The notes under the pieces were generated by a model that saw only the letters and a program-made list of their open reading frames with translations, was not told the DNA's origin and did not search any database. The position numbers and the translations under genes were made by a program. A stretch of 64,000 nucleotides of DNA from Larkinella rosea (lineage in GTDB: Bacteria > Bacteroidota > Bacteroidia > Cytophagales > Spirosomataceae): contig NZ_RQJO01000009.1 of assembly GCF_003858635.1 (NCBI RefSeq), forward strand, positions 620,001 to 684,000, written 5' to 3'. Positions 18,214-27,021 of the stretch are shown piece after piece (within the stretch, counting starts at the first letter, position 1; each line of letters opens with the position of its first letter).

Positions 18214-19827
18214 ATGTCTATACAGGCTCAAATCCGGCTTTTCTTTTTTTGCTTCATGTGTTTTCCGCAACTCCTTGCCGCCCAGCGACCCACGGCTTCA
18301 GAGCAGGCCGTTGAGCAATGGGGCCTTTATGAAATCACGCTGGCGGGGCCAACTGCCGGAAATCCATTTGCGGATGTCTGGCTGACGGCTGAGTTTTCTT
18401 CGGGGGCTAAAAAGATCAAGGTGAGCGGTTTTTATGATGGCGAGGGCGTCTACAAAATCCGGTTTATGCCGGATGCGACGGGCCAGTGGTCGTACCTGAC
18501 GAGTAGCAACGCCAAACCGCTGAACGGGAAAAAAGGCAGTTTCACCTGTCGCGCGCCATCGGCCACCAATCACGGGCCGGTGAAGGTTCGGGAAATGTAT
18601 CATTTTCAGTACGCCGACGGAAAACCGTATTACCCGTTTGGAACGACGGCCTACGCCTGGACCCACCAGCCGGAACCCTTGCAGGAGCAGACGCTGAACA
18701 CGCTGAAGAATTCGTCCTTCAATAAAATCAGAATGTGTGTGTTCCCGAAAACGTACAGTTATGTGGAGGAAGAACCGGCCCTGTTTGCGTACGAAGCAAA
18801 AAACCGCACCAAGCTGGCGAATGGAAAGCTCAAATACGAGTGGGATTTTACGCGCTTCAATCCTGCCTTTTTCCGGCATCTGGAAAAGCGCATTACCGAT
18901 CTGGCGAAACTGAACATCGAAGCCGACCTGATCATTTTTCACCCATACGACAAAGGCCGCTGGGGGTTCGACAGTATGGGTATGAAAAACGATCTGTTTT
19001 ACATCAAGTATCTGGTTGCCAGGTTATCAGCGTACCAAAATGTCTGGTGGTCGATGGCGAATGAATTCGATTTTATCAAGAATAAACCCCGCGAAGCCTG
19101 GGACGTCTACAGCAAAGCCGTGGTGGAAGCCGACCCCTATCATCACCTGTGTTCGATTCACAACGGCACCGAGTATTTCGACAACTGGAAACCGTATTTC
19201 ACCCACGTCAGCATCCAGAACGGGTCGACGGTCGAAGATTTCGGGCGGGCGGTTTTGCTGCGCGATGCTTACCGAAAACCGGTGGTCTACGACGAGGTTT
19301 GTTACGAAGGCAATCTGCCGCAGCGCTGGGGCAGGCTGAGTCCGGAGGAGATGACCGAAGCATTCTGGCAGGGCGTCATTGCCGGAACGTATGTGACGCA
19401 CGGCGAAACGTACCGCACGCCGGGCGACACGATTTTCTGGGCCGAGGGCGGACGGTTTCACGGCCAGAGTCCGGCGCGAATCGGTTTTTTACGAAAGCTG
19501 GTTGAAGAAGAACCCGGCCCGCTGCAACTGGCGGACCCCTGGAAAGACCACCAAACGGCGCAGGCCGACAGCGCCCACTACCTGATTTATTTCGGAAAGC
19601 AGATGCCGCCGGAGTGGGTATTCAGTCTGCCGAAAAAAGGGGCACCACCCACCGGAGCGGTTTTTAAAGCCGAACTCATCGACACCTGGAACATGACGAT
19701 TACACCGATTTCGGAGACATTCCGGCTCGGCGACGTGAAAGATTATCGGGTGTATGACGACGGTTTTAAGAAAATCCGTTTGCCCGCCAAACCGTATCTG
19801 GCCATTCGACTGACACAGGTTAACTAG
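18214..19827 (+). CDS. DUF5060 / DUF4038 (apiosidase-like) / DUF5605 putative glycoside hydrolase
   Basis: The 537-residue secreted protein (signal ending QLLAAQ) begins with a DUF5060-type beta domain (VEQWGLYEITLAGPTAGNPF ... EGVYKIRFMPDATGQWSY, about 30-110). The DUF4038 TIM barrel follows (YPFGTTAYAWTH, FNKIRMCVFPKTY, DLIIFHPYDKG, VWWSMANEFDF). Glu in MANEFDF near residue 284 and Glu in VVYDEVCYEG near 363 are good catalytic candidates. A C-terminal beta domain resembles DUF5605. The DUF4038 family includes GH140 apiosidases of rhamnogalacturonan II, but whether this member cleaves apiose is not established. It is divergent from SusC and upstream of the DeoR-type regulator. Confidence 0.8.
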   Translation: MSIQAQIRLFFFCFMCFPQLLAAQRPTASEQAVEQWGLYEITLAGPTAGNPFADVWLTAEFSSGAKKIKVSGFYDGEGVYKIRFMPDATGQWSYLTSSNAKPLNGKKGSFTCRAPSATNHGPVKVREMYHFQYADGKPYYPFGTTAYAWTHQPEPLQEQTLNTLKNSSFNKIRMCVFPKTYSYVEEEPALFAYEAKNRTKLANGKLKYEWDFTRFNPAFFRHLEKRITDLAKLNIEADLIIFHPYDKGRWGFDSMGMKNDLFYIKYLVARLSAYQNVWWSMANEFDFIKNKPREAWDVYSKAVVEADPYHHLCSIHNGTEYFDNWKPYFTHVSIQNGSTVEDFGRAVLLRDAYRKPVVYDEVCYEGNLPQRWGRLSPEEMTEAFWQGVIAGTYVTHGETYRTPGDTIFWAEGGRFHGQSPARIGFLRKLVEEEPGPLQLADPWKDHQTAQADSAHYLIYFGKQMPPEWVFSLPKKGAPPTGAVFKAELIDTWNMTITPISETFRLGDVKDYRVYDDGFKKIRLPAKPYLAIRLTQVN

Positions 19828-19995
19828 GTAAGTTATTTCGTTTTGTATTTATTGTTTGTGGTTATTGTTGGTTAAGAACGAATGAGAAGTAAAGAAAACG
19901 AATTAGAAAATTCTGGTCCGAAGGCGATAAAATCGGGTTTAGTTAACAAACCGGGTCGGGTTCAATCATTTGATAGAGGAAAAGGTTCTTTTTGT

Positions 19996-20003
19996 TACTT
20001 TTG
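19996..20003 (+). promoter_or_regulatory. Candidate Bacteroidota -7 box (TACTTTTG) for the DeoR-type regulator
   Basis: TACTTTTG fits the Bacteroidota consensus TAnnTTTG and lies 30 bp before the ATG at 20034. A TTTG that could serve as the -33 element sits about 23 bp upstream of it, slightly longer than the usual spacing. It suggests the regulator has its own promoter rather than depending on the upstream hydrolase. Confidence 0.4.
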
Positions 20004-20033
20004 ACACTTTCAGGAAGTTTAGAATAAAACCGT

Positions 20034-20798
20034 ATGCTACCGAATCAACGTCGGGATAAAATACTTGAATTGCTGAAGGAAGACGGCTCCGCCAAGATCG
20101 TCAACCTCGCCCGGATCTTTAAAGTGACGGAGGTGACGATTCGTCAGGACATCGAGAAGCTGGAAAAAGACGGGCTGGTGATCAAGGACCACGGCGGGGC
20201 GTACCTGAAAAACGTGGAAGATCAGGTGCGGACGGTTTCGCTGGGGAACCAGGAAAACATCGATAAAAAGGAGCGGATTGCCACCAAGTGCCTGGAATTC
20301 ATCGAAAGTGGCGACACCATTATTCTGGATTCGGGTTCAACCACGACCGAAATTGCCAAGAAACTGCGCGGCTACCGCAACCTCACCGTCATCACCAATG
20401 CCCTGAACATCGCCCTGATTCTGGGCGCCGAAACCGGTATCGAGGTGATCATGACCGGCGGGGAGTTTAAACCGCCCACCCTGTCGCTGACGGGGCAGAA
20501 AGCCGCCGATTTTTTCAAGGGCATCAATGTCCAGAAACTCTTTCTGGCGACGGCGGGCATTTCGCTTAAATCGGGCCTAACGTATCCGAGTATCAGTGAC
20601 TTAGTGGTGAAAAAAGCCATGATCGATGCCGCCGATGTGACCTATCTGGTGGCCGATTCGACCAAAGTCGGCAAGAGCGCTTTTGCCAGTCTGGGCGCGT
20701 TGTCGCTGATCGACTACATCATTACCGACGCCACGATCCAGGAAAAATACAAGCAGATTTTTCATGATAACGAGATTGAGCTGATCATTGCGCCCTAA
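20034..20798 (+). CDS. DeoR/GlpR family transcriptional regulator
   Basis: The 254-residue protein starts MLPNQRRDKILELLKEDGSAKI, the classical DeoR winged helix-turn-helix (VTIRQDIEKLEKDGLVIKDHGGAY). A sugar-phosphate-binding DeoRC domain follows, with DSGSTTTEIAKKLR (about residue 98), NALNIAL, GGEF and ADSTKVGKSAFASLG (about 208). Members usually repress sugar catabolic genes and are released by a phosphorylated sugar. Placement between the DUF4038 enzyme and a large glycosidase suggests local control of this polysaccharide region. The stop is 6 bp from the stop of the convergent glycosidase gene. Confidence 0.92.
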   Translation: MLPNQRRDKILELLKEDGSAKIVNLARIFKVTEVTIRQDIEKLEKDGLVIKDHGGAYLKNVEDQVRTVSLGNQENIDKKERIATKCLEFIESGDTIILDSGSTTTEIAKKLRGYRNLTVITNALNIALILGAETGIEVIMTGGEFKPPTLSLTGQKAADFFKGINVQKLFLATAGISLKSGLTYPSISDLVVKKAMIDAADVTYLVADSTKVGKSAFASLGALSLIDYIITDATIQEKYKQIFHDNEIELIIAP

Positions 20799-20804
20799 CC
20801 GGGT

Positions 20805-23555
20805 TTACTCAAACAGCCAGTCGATGTTTTTCTTGTTACCCGTCAGGCCCGCGTCAAAAACCGGTATTTCCTGATTGCCGTCCACAAAACCGAGCAGCAG
20901 GCAGGCTCCTTTTCCCAGGTTGAGCGTATGCGTTCCGGCTTTGAACGAATAGGCATGCACGTTGACCGGTGGAAACCCCTTCAGCAGCAGGGCATTCGAG
21001 ATTTTGATTTCCGACTGACCGTAGTCGTTGGCGCTGGCGTCGGTTTCGAGTTCAGGTGCCGGAAGGTAGTTCGGATTCTTTTCGGTAAAAAAGCCCACCA
21101 GCAGCTTAACGGGCACACTGGCCGTAAACGTCAGGCTGGTACGTTCCTGCTGCTGTTTCGCCTTCGCCAGTTGCAGGCCGTTCAGATTTTTTAGTTCGGG
21201 CGCCACCTCGCCGATCGCTACGGTTGTATCGGAAAAAACACGCTGCCCTTTTGCCACGGAATAGGTTTCCGCGGTCGGGCTCTGAATCTGAACGGGTGCG
21301 GGGCGGAACAAAACCGGTTGTTTGACAATACCTGGGGGCGACGATTTCAGCGAGTCGATGACGGATTTAAACCGCTCCAGTTCTTTCTGGTAAACCGGCA
21401 GCATTTCTTCCCAGGTTTTGTAAGTCCCATCGATGCCGCGCATTGGAATTTTGCGCTGTTTGGTCTGCATGCTATTGGCATACAGGTACGTATCTTTCGT
21501 CAGATTCACCAGATCGGTGTAATGAGTTACACTGCTTTCCAGCAGCGGAACGGCTTTTTCGAGGTCGCGCACGTCGGTTGAATACGTGTATTTCAAAACC
21601 GCTAAAGCCGCCCGGGCTTTTTGCGCGTAGAAATTCGCCATCGCATTCTGGGCGTAAACGTCATTTTTCAACCGGTCAAATTCATCCTTATTTCTGGTTA
21701 CCGCACCAGCCGCTTTGTCGATGGCGGCCACCGCTTTTCGTCCGTGTTCGATGACCTCGTCGGCAACCTGAACCGGCGTTTCGCCAAGGTGTTTTTCGTG
21801 CTTCGACTCTTTCTCGGCATACTCGATAATCATTTCACCCTCAGGAGCTTCCGATTCGTACATCAGCGTAAACAAGCCATACCGAAACGGGTTAATGAGT
21901 TGAGTCATCAGCATACCCAGCGTGAGCGTCTGGCGGTTGCCGTCGGTGATGCCGTAGCGTCGCAGGAGCTTGGGCGAAATCTCACCGGTTTGTTCGTAAG
22001 CTTCCAGCACCGCTTTGCCTTTTTCGACCGATAAACCGTATTGATCGGCCAGTTGATGGCCCCAATACGCCACCTCTGCGGGCCGTTCCCGTTCGGACTT
22101 CCAGGCGTAGCGCGCCCAGGTTTTGTACCAGATCCAGTCACGGTCGAGCTGAAGCAAGCGGGGCGAGGTTTTGTCGGCGGTATACGGCCAGTCCCAATAC
22201 GATGCCTGCGGGTATAGATGAAGGCCATTCGCGCCGTAAACGGTGTGCATGGCCTGAACGGATTTCTGGATGAAGTCGGGCGAACCGTAGCGGAAAGGCT
22301 CCAGATTGGCCAGAATATGCACATTTTCGACGTGCACGGTACCGATATTGCTCAACGTTCGGTGCAAATCCGCCCATTTGCCACGCGGAGTGTAGGTCGT
22401 CAGGGCTTCGCCGTTGTATTTTGCCATCGTGTACAGATTTTTGTACAGCGGCAGGGCTGCTTTCATCACGCGGGGCGCGTCGGAATCGTGGGCACGCAGC
22501 ACAATGGGCGGTTCGTTGGTTTGGCCGAGGGCCTTCAACCCGTCTTTGACACCCGGAATAATCGTTTTGGTAAACCAGTCGACATCGTCCTGACCAACGC
22601 CTTCCATCGCTTCGCCAAGCGTGATGAGCAGGCCGACATTCGGGTATTTCTGGACGAATGCGGCAATGGATTTCTGGGTGTAATCGGCGATGAGCGGGGT
22701 AATGGGGCGGTTTCGGTCCTGGGTTTTGATGTGATGTTTTTCGGCAAAAGGCTTCGAAACGATGATGTTGTAGAACATCTGAATCACCCAGATGCCGCGT
22801 TTATCGGCTTCGCTGGTCAGAAACCGAAACATTTCCTCGTTTTTTTGAAAGGTGGCGTCGTCGACTTCCACGGCGTAGGGATACGCTGTAAGCCGAACGA
22901 GCGATGCAAACGGGTGACCATTCCACAAATACAGCGAATTATACCGGTTTTCGGCCATGGCATCCAGGTACTTGATCCAGAGTGCTTTGTCGTATAACCA
23001 CGGAAAGGTTTCGGGGGTATACGGATATTCATACACCTCGCGGCCGGGCAGATAAACCGGTTTCTGAATGCCCACGGCCGTTCCCCGCAACACCATTTCG
23101 GGCCGATCGTTCAGCGCGATGGTTTCGGGAAGTTTCCCGGTTTTGTTGATTTGGTCGGCTAATTCCAGACAACCGTATAACACGCCGGACGGATCGAATC
23201 CGGCAATGAGCAGCGGTTTTTGACTGTCTTTTCGAAGGGTGAAACTTTCCTTGCCCGCTGCTTTGTCCGCTGTCTGGCCATAACGCGAAGCCAGCGGTTT
23301 AACAATTGCATCCGCCCACCGGCCCACCACAATCTGTTGATTTCCACTGGCTGAAACACCTTTTGAAACCGTGATTTGATAACCGGCTTTCGTCAACGCC
23401 CGTTTTACTTTTTCAACTCCGTAGGCAATCCGCGCGTGCGCCGAAACCGGCGTGATGATGGTTACTTTTTTCCCTGTACTCTGCGCAAATGCCGCAATCA
23501 GGCTGAGAAATACGAAAAGAAACGAAAGTGAAATTGGTTTGACGGAGCGGTTCAT
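20805..23555 (-). CDS. Secreted TIM-barrel glycosidase with GH67/GH20-type N-terminal domain, specificity unknown
   Basis: The 916-residue protein has a signal peptide ending AAFAQS. Residues about 27-130 form a hexosaminidase/glucuronidase-like N-terminal alpha/beta domain (GVEKVKRALTKAGYQI ... GVLYGCLELADQI). A TIM barrel follows (NRYNSLYLWNGHPF, GIWVIQMFYN, LLITLGEAMEG, PPIVLRAHDSDAPR, LHLYPQASYWDWPYT). After a helical region comes a C-terminal beta domain. Glu in LITLGEAMEG near residue 314 is a plausible catalytic acid. The layout recalls alpha-glucuronidase or alpha-galacturonidase-type proteins seen in pectin loci, but I cannot place it in a numbered family. It converges with the DeoR gene. 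No partner gene follows on its strand. Confidence 0.6.
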   Translation of the reverse strand: MNRSVKPISLSFLFVFLSLIAAFAQSTGKKVTIITPVSAHARIAYGVEKVKRALTKAGYQITVSKGVSASGNQQIVVGRWADAIVKPLASRYGQTADKAAGKESFTLRKDSQKPLLIAGFDPSGVLYGCLELADQINKTGKLPETIALNDRPEMVLRGTAVGIQKPVYLPGREVYEYPYTPETFPWLYDKALWIKYLDAMAENRYNSLYLWNGHPFASLVRLTAYPYAVEVDDATFQKNEEMFRFLTSEADKRGIWVIQMFYNIIVSKPFAEKHHIKTQDRNRPITPLIADYTQKSIAAFVQKYPNVGLLITLGEAMEGVGQDDVDWFTKTIIPGVKDGLKALGQTNEPPIVLRAHDSDAPRVMKAALPLYKNLYTMAKYNGEALTTYTPRGKWADLHRTLSNIGTVHVENVHILANLEPFRYGSPDFIQKSVQAMHTVYGANGLHLYPQASYWDWPYTADKTSPRLLQLDRDWIWYKTWARYAWKSERERPAEVAYWGHQLADQYGLSVEKGKAVLEAYEQTGEISPKLLRRYGITDGNRQTLTLGMLMTQLINPFRYGLFTLMYESEAPEGEMIIEYAEKESKHEKHLGETPVQVADEVIEHGRKAVAAIDKAAGAVTRNKDEFDRLKNDVYAQNAMANFYAQKARAALAVLKYTYSTDVRDLEKAVPLLESSVTHYTDLVNLTKDTYLYANSMQTKQRKIPMRGIDGTYKTWEEMLPVYQKELERFKSVIDSLKSSPPGIVKQPVLFRPAPVQIQSPTAETYSVAKGQRVFSDTTVAIGEVAPELKNLNGLQLAKAKQQQERTSLTFTASVPVKLLVGFFTEKNPNYLPAPELETDASANDYGQSEIKISNALLLKGFPPVNVHAYSFKAGTHTLNLGKGACLLLGFVDGNQEIPVFDAGLTGNKKNIDWLFE

Positions 23556-23717
23556 AGAGCAAAGCTTAGGAACTTCCCAAAAGAAACCGGTTCAATTCGA
23601 AAACCGAATCCGGGAGGTGGAGGAAGTGGACAAATTTACCCGGTTTTGATACCGGTAATCTCCAGCATTTTCTCAAAAAAATATACAATGTTAGCGTGAG
23701 CGGCTAAGCCCTGAATT

Positions 23718-25184
23718 CTACGAAATCGTATTTTCCGCCTGAATCGGCCTTGAAACCGGCGAAGTCAGCTTGCCCCGCAGGAACGAAATCAGGGCGCCGG
23801 TCAACACCAAACCGCTCATGATCAGGTACGCATTATGCATGCCCAGAAGCTGGGCTTCCGTTGATTCCGGACTGGCATCATGCGCCAGTGCCCACCGATT
23901 TCGGGTGCTATACCAGACGGCTGCCGCCATGGCAATACCGACGACAAAGCCCAGGTTTCGCATAAAGGCAATCATGCTGCTGGCAATGCCGCGTTGGGTG
24001 ATCGGTGCCGCGTTGAGCGCACTGCTGCTGTTGGGCGATTGAAAAAGGCCAAAACCCAGACTCACCAGCGAACTCCGCCAGACGACATCCTGCCAGCCCC
24101 AATCCGTATCCAGAAATGAAAAAGCGAAATAGCCGCAGGCCGTGATTAACAGACCGGTGCTCGATAACCACCGCGTACTGACCCGGCTCGAAAGGTAACC
24201 ACCCAGGGGCGCAATCAGGCTGAGGGTCACGGGGCCAGCGAGTAAGATCATCCCGGCGCGTTCGGGAGGAAGCCCCAGCAACTGTTGCAGAAAAAATGGA
24301 ATGATGAACAGATTGCCCCCGGAAGCCACGAATCCGCAAAATGCCGCCAGAATTGCCGACGTATACGGCCAGATGCGAAACAGGCTCAGTTGCAACATCG
24401 GTTCCCGAACGCGCCTTTCCCACAGCAGAAACAAAAGCAGCAAAACCGCTCCGGTGGTCAGCAAAGCAACCACCAGCGGATTATCCCAGCCGTACGCCGG
24501 TTCGGGGCCAAAATCAAGCCCGGTCAGCAAGGTGGTAACACCAATCAGAAACAGGCCTGCTCCAGCCATATCGAAGCGTTGATTGGTAACCTTGGGGCTT
24601 TCGGGCAGGATGGTCCACGCCCGCCAGATCGCCAGTAATCCGATGGGAACATTGACAAAAAAGATGCTTGACCACCCGAATTTTCCCAGCAAAAAACCGC
24701 CGATCACCGGCCCGGCACTGGACCCGGCGGCCACGATCGAACCCATCAGCCCCATGGCCTGACCGCGTTCCTGCGGGGCAAAGGTGTCGCCAATGATGGC
24801 CGGACCGACGGCGTAAATCATGGAAGCCCCCAGCCCCTGAAGAACCCGAAACCCCACCAGCGACCAGAGGTTCCAGGCCAGTCCGCACAGCAGAGAGCCT
24901 AGCACAAACACGCAAAAACCGGTGATGTAAAGCGTTCGGCGACCCACCCGGTCGGAGATTTTGCCCATAATGAGCAGGGTGCTGGTGGTGGTCAGCAGGT
25001 AACATAATACGATCCACTCGACGCTGTCACCCGCGCCCAGTTCCCGCCGGATGGTGGGCAGGGCGATGTTGACGATGCTGCTGTCGAGCGTCGACATGAA
25101 CGTGCCGAACATGAGCGTGCCCAGAATGATCCATTTATTGGGAGACGAAGACGAAACCGTTGAAGGGGTTGATGACACAGGCAA
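23718..25184 (-). CDS. MFS transporter, DHA2 (EmrB/QacA, 14-TM) family
   Basis: The 488-residue integral membrane protein is predicted to have 14 helices. Typical drug:H+ antiporter motifs are present: motif D1 near MSTLDSSIVNIALPTI, motif A near GKISDRVGRRTLYITG, and motif C near AAGSSAGPVIGGFLLG. Such proteins export drugs, dyes or metabolites. The only upstream in-frame starts are TTG (25184) or GTG (25178). No ATG occurs before the first membrane helix, so the exact start is uncertain. It is preceded by the methyltransferase gene on the same strand, 64 bp away. No adjacent membrane-fusion protein is visible, so it probably works alone at the inner membrane. Confidence 0.9.
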   Translation of the reverse strand: MPVSSTPSTVSSSSPNKWIILGTLMFGTFMSTLDSSIVNIALPTIRRELGAGDSVEWIVLCYLLTTTSTLLIMGKISDRVGRRTLYITGFCVFVLGSLLCGLAWNLWSLVGFRVLQGLGASMIYAVGPAIIGDTFAPQERGQAMGLMGSIVAAGSSAGPVIGGFLLGKFGWSSIFFVNVPIGLLAIWRAWTILPESPKVTNQRFDMAGAGLFLIGVTTLLTGLDFGPEPAYGWDNPLVVALLTTGAVLLLLFLLWERRVREPMLQLSLFRIWPYTSAILAAFCGFVASGGNLFIIPFFLQQLLGLPPERAGMILLAGPVTLSLIAPLGGYLSSRVSTRWLSSTGLLITACGYFAFSFLDTDWGWQDVVWRSSLVSLGFGLFQSPNSSSALNAAPITQRGIASSMIAFMRNLGFVVGIAMAAAVWYSTRNRWALAHDASPESTEAQLLGMHNAYLIMSGLVLTGALISFLRGKLTSPVSRPIQAENTIS

Positions 25185-25248
25185 ACGAAGTTACTACCGG
25201 GAAATAACCAGGGGATTGGGGTAGTTGTTTTGCATCCGTGTCCCGATC

Positions 25249-25986
25249 TTATTTCTGAAATATCATCACGTGCTGCTGCGGTAGTTTATCATACACGGTT
25301 TTGAGCTGTAAACCCACGGCTTTCATTTCCCTTTTCGCCTGGGCAATGCTCATTTTGTGGTGCGGTTTGATGGGAACGTTCGGGTCTTCGGCGCGGTATT
25401 CGACCAACACGACCCGGCCACCGGTTTTTAGGGCGCGGACGATGTTTGTCATCATTTCGCGGGGGTGCGAAAATTCGTGGTACGCATCGATCATCAGCGC
25501 CATATCGATGCTGTTGGCGGCTAGTTTCGGATCGGTGATCGTTCCTAAAACCGGCTCGACGTTCGTAATTTTAGAGCGGTTTTTGGTTTTATTCAGATCA
25601 GCAATCATCTCATTTTCAATGTCGACGGCCAGAATTCGGCCTTTCGGAACTTTGGGTGCCATCAAAAAAGTGAAATACCCGGTTCCGGCACCCACGTCGG
25701 CAATGACGTCCGTTGGTTTCAGGTTCAGGGCTTCCAGTAACAGGTCGGTGCGTTCTTCCTGCTCGCGCTCCGGGCGGTCGAGCCAGGCGGCTCCCAAATG
25801 ACCCATGACCTGCGAAATTTCCCGGCCCATATACGTTTTGCCGATCCCGTCATACGCAGCTTTCCGGTACTGATAAACCCCTTTTGGGGCGTTGATAACC
25901 GGGTCAGGCTGCTGACCGAAAGCCCGTTCGGAGAACGAATAAACGGACACTAGCACGAGGCTGAGAAAAACATGCGGTTTTTTCAT
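25249..25986 (-). CDS. Class I SAM-dependent methyltransferase with an N-terminal signal peptide
   Basis: The 245-residue protein has motif I VIADVGAGTGYFTFLMA (about residue 100), motif II near RILAVDIENEMI, and later motifs LMIDAYHEFSHP and RVVLVEYRAED, all standard Rossmann methyltransferase signatures. The first 24 residues (MKKPHVFLSLVLVSVYSFSERAFGQQ) look like a Sec signal peptide. This is odd because S-adenosylmethionine is cytoplasmic. Between signal and fold is a segment YMGREISQVMGHLGAAWLDRPEREQEE that recurs in this type of exported methyltransferase. Substrate is unknown. It may share a transcript with the MFS gene downstream. Confidence 0.85.
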   Translation of the reverse strand: MKKPHVFLSLVLVSVYSFSERAFGQQPDPVINAPKGVYQYRKAAYDGIGKTYMGREISQVMGHLGAAWLDRPEREQEERTDLLLEALNLKPTDVIADVGAGTGYFTFLMAPKVPKGRILAVDIENEMIADLNKTKNRSKITNVEPVLGTITDPKLAANSIDMALMIDAYHEFSHPREMMTNIVRALKTGGRVVLVEYRAEDPNVPIKPHHKMSIAQAKREMKAVGLQLKTVYDKLPQQHVMIFQK

Positions 25987-26067
25987 GGCGGGCTGAAATA
26001 ATCTACGGTTTGAACAAGCGGCAAAAGAAAGTGTTTACAAATTGTTTTCCACCATTCTCCCGCACGT

Positions 26068-26484
26068 ATGAACCTTATTTTGCACTTGTTACTCGATGCT
26101 GCCGTTATTTTTGGACTGGCCTATCTCATGCCGCAGGTCGATGTTAAAAGTTTCGGTACCGCTCTCGTGATTGCCATTATCCTGGCGATGCTCAATTTCC
26201 TCGTTGGCTGGATCATCCGATTTCCGCTTAACCTGGTAACGCTCTTTTTCTTAACCGGAATTGTCCGCATCGTGGTGACGGCCATTCTGCTGAAACTCAT
26301 CGATAAAATGATGGGCAGTTTCACCATCGTCGGGTTTTGGCCCGCGCTGGTCATCGCAGTTTCTGTGGCCGTTGCCGGAGCGATTGTCGACGGCGCACTG
26401 GCTCCTTCCGAGGCTGTCATTGAAGAACGCCGTGTGGAAGCCGCGCTGCTGACGCCGGCGCCGGTTTCTGTTTTCCGGATATGA
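26068..26484 (+). CDS. Small four-helix membrane protein of the 'phage holin 4_2' (YvlD-like) family
   Basis: The 138-residue protein has four hydrophobic helices (about residues 4-20, 28-48, 52-78 and 88-108), with the family's NFLVGWIIRFPLNLVTL segment and a short hydrophilic tail. Despite the family name, chromosomal copies are common in Bacteroidota and are not tied to prophages. No phage gene lies nearby. Function is unknown, and envelope stress roles have been suggested for relatives. The gene stands alone and ends just before a strong bidirectional terminator shared with the convergent ohr gene. Confidence 0.8.
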   Translation: MNLILHLLLDAAVIFGLAYLMPQVDVKSFGTALVIAIILAMLNFLVGWIIRFPLNLVTLFFLTGIVRIVVTAILLKLIDKMMGSFTIVGFWPALVIAVSVAVAGAIVDGALAPSEAVIEERRVEAALLTPAPVSVFRI

Positions 26485-26499
26485 AAATCCGGTGATTGC

Positions 26500-26548
26500 A
26501 GCAAGCAAAAAGCCGCCGGAACTGAATCCTGGCGGCTTTTTACTTGCT
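26500..26548. terminator. Bidirectional intrinsic terminator
   Basis: An 18-bp stem pairs 26500-26517 with 26531-26548 with one mismatch. The GCCGCC/GGCGGC core is flanked by A5 on one side and T5 on the other, and the loop is 13 bases. It lies between the convergent holin-family and ohr genes and would terminate both. Confidence 0.9.
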
Positions 26549-26559
26549 ATGAGGTGGGT

Positions 26560-26979
26560 TCAATCCACAATTTTCAAATCTACCGGAATGTTTCCACGGG
26601 TTGCGTTGGAGTAAGGGCAAACCTGATGCGCTTTCTCGGCCAGTTCCCGGGCTATGGCCCGCTCGACGCCCGGAATCTGAATTTCCAGCACCACGGCCAG
26701 ACCGAATCCGCCCGCATCGTTCTTTCCAATACTCACATCCGCCGTTACACTCGTCTGACCGGCTTCTACTTTTTGCGTGCGAATGATCAAACTCAGGGCA
26801 CTATCGAAACAGGCTGCGTAACCAGCGGCAAACAACGTTTCAGGATTGAGGTAGGTCCCGCCGGGACCACCCATTTCTTTCGGTACGCGTACTTCGACAT
26901 CCAGGGCACCATCCTGTGATTTAACGTGGCCATTGCGGCCTCCGGTTGCGGTGGCTTTCGCCGTATACAATTTGTTCAT
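26560..26979 (-). CDS. ohr: Organic hydroperoxide resistance protein (OsmC/Ohr family)
   Basis: From the ATG at 26979 the product is 139 residues, the usual Ohr length, starting MNKLYTAKATATGGRNGHV. A longer frame from 27015 adds 12 residues absent from the family and nearly touches the upstream gene, so it is rejected. Both reactive cysteines are in place: Cys57 in YAACFDSAL and Cys121 in HQVCPYSNATRGN. Ohr reduces organic peroxides using lipoylated partners in the cytoplasm. No OhrR-type repressor is adjacent. It follows a DUF4097 gene, with 42 bp between that gene's stop and this start, and ends at a strong terminator. Confidence 0.94.
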   Translation of the reverse strand: MNKLYTAKATATGGRNGHVKSQDGALDVEVRVPKEMGGPGGTYLNPETLFAAGYAACFDSALSLIIRTQKVEAGQTSVTADVSIGKNDAGGFGLAVVLEIQIPGVERAIARELAEKAHQVCPYSNATRGNIPVDLKIVD

Positions 26980-27021
26980 TTCAAAACAACCGGCAGCAAA
27001 CGCAAATGGTTGCAAAATCCG

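Noticed and set aside
26068-26484. 'Phage holin' as evidence of a prophage
   Set aside because: The family name is misleading for chromosomal copies, and no integrase, capsid, tail or attachment repeat was seen nearby.
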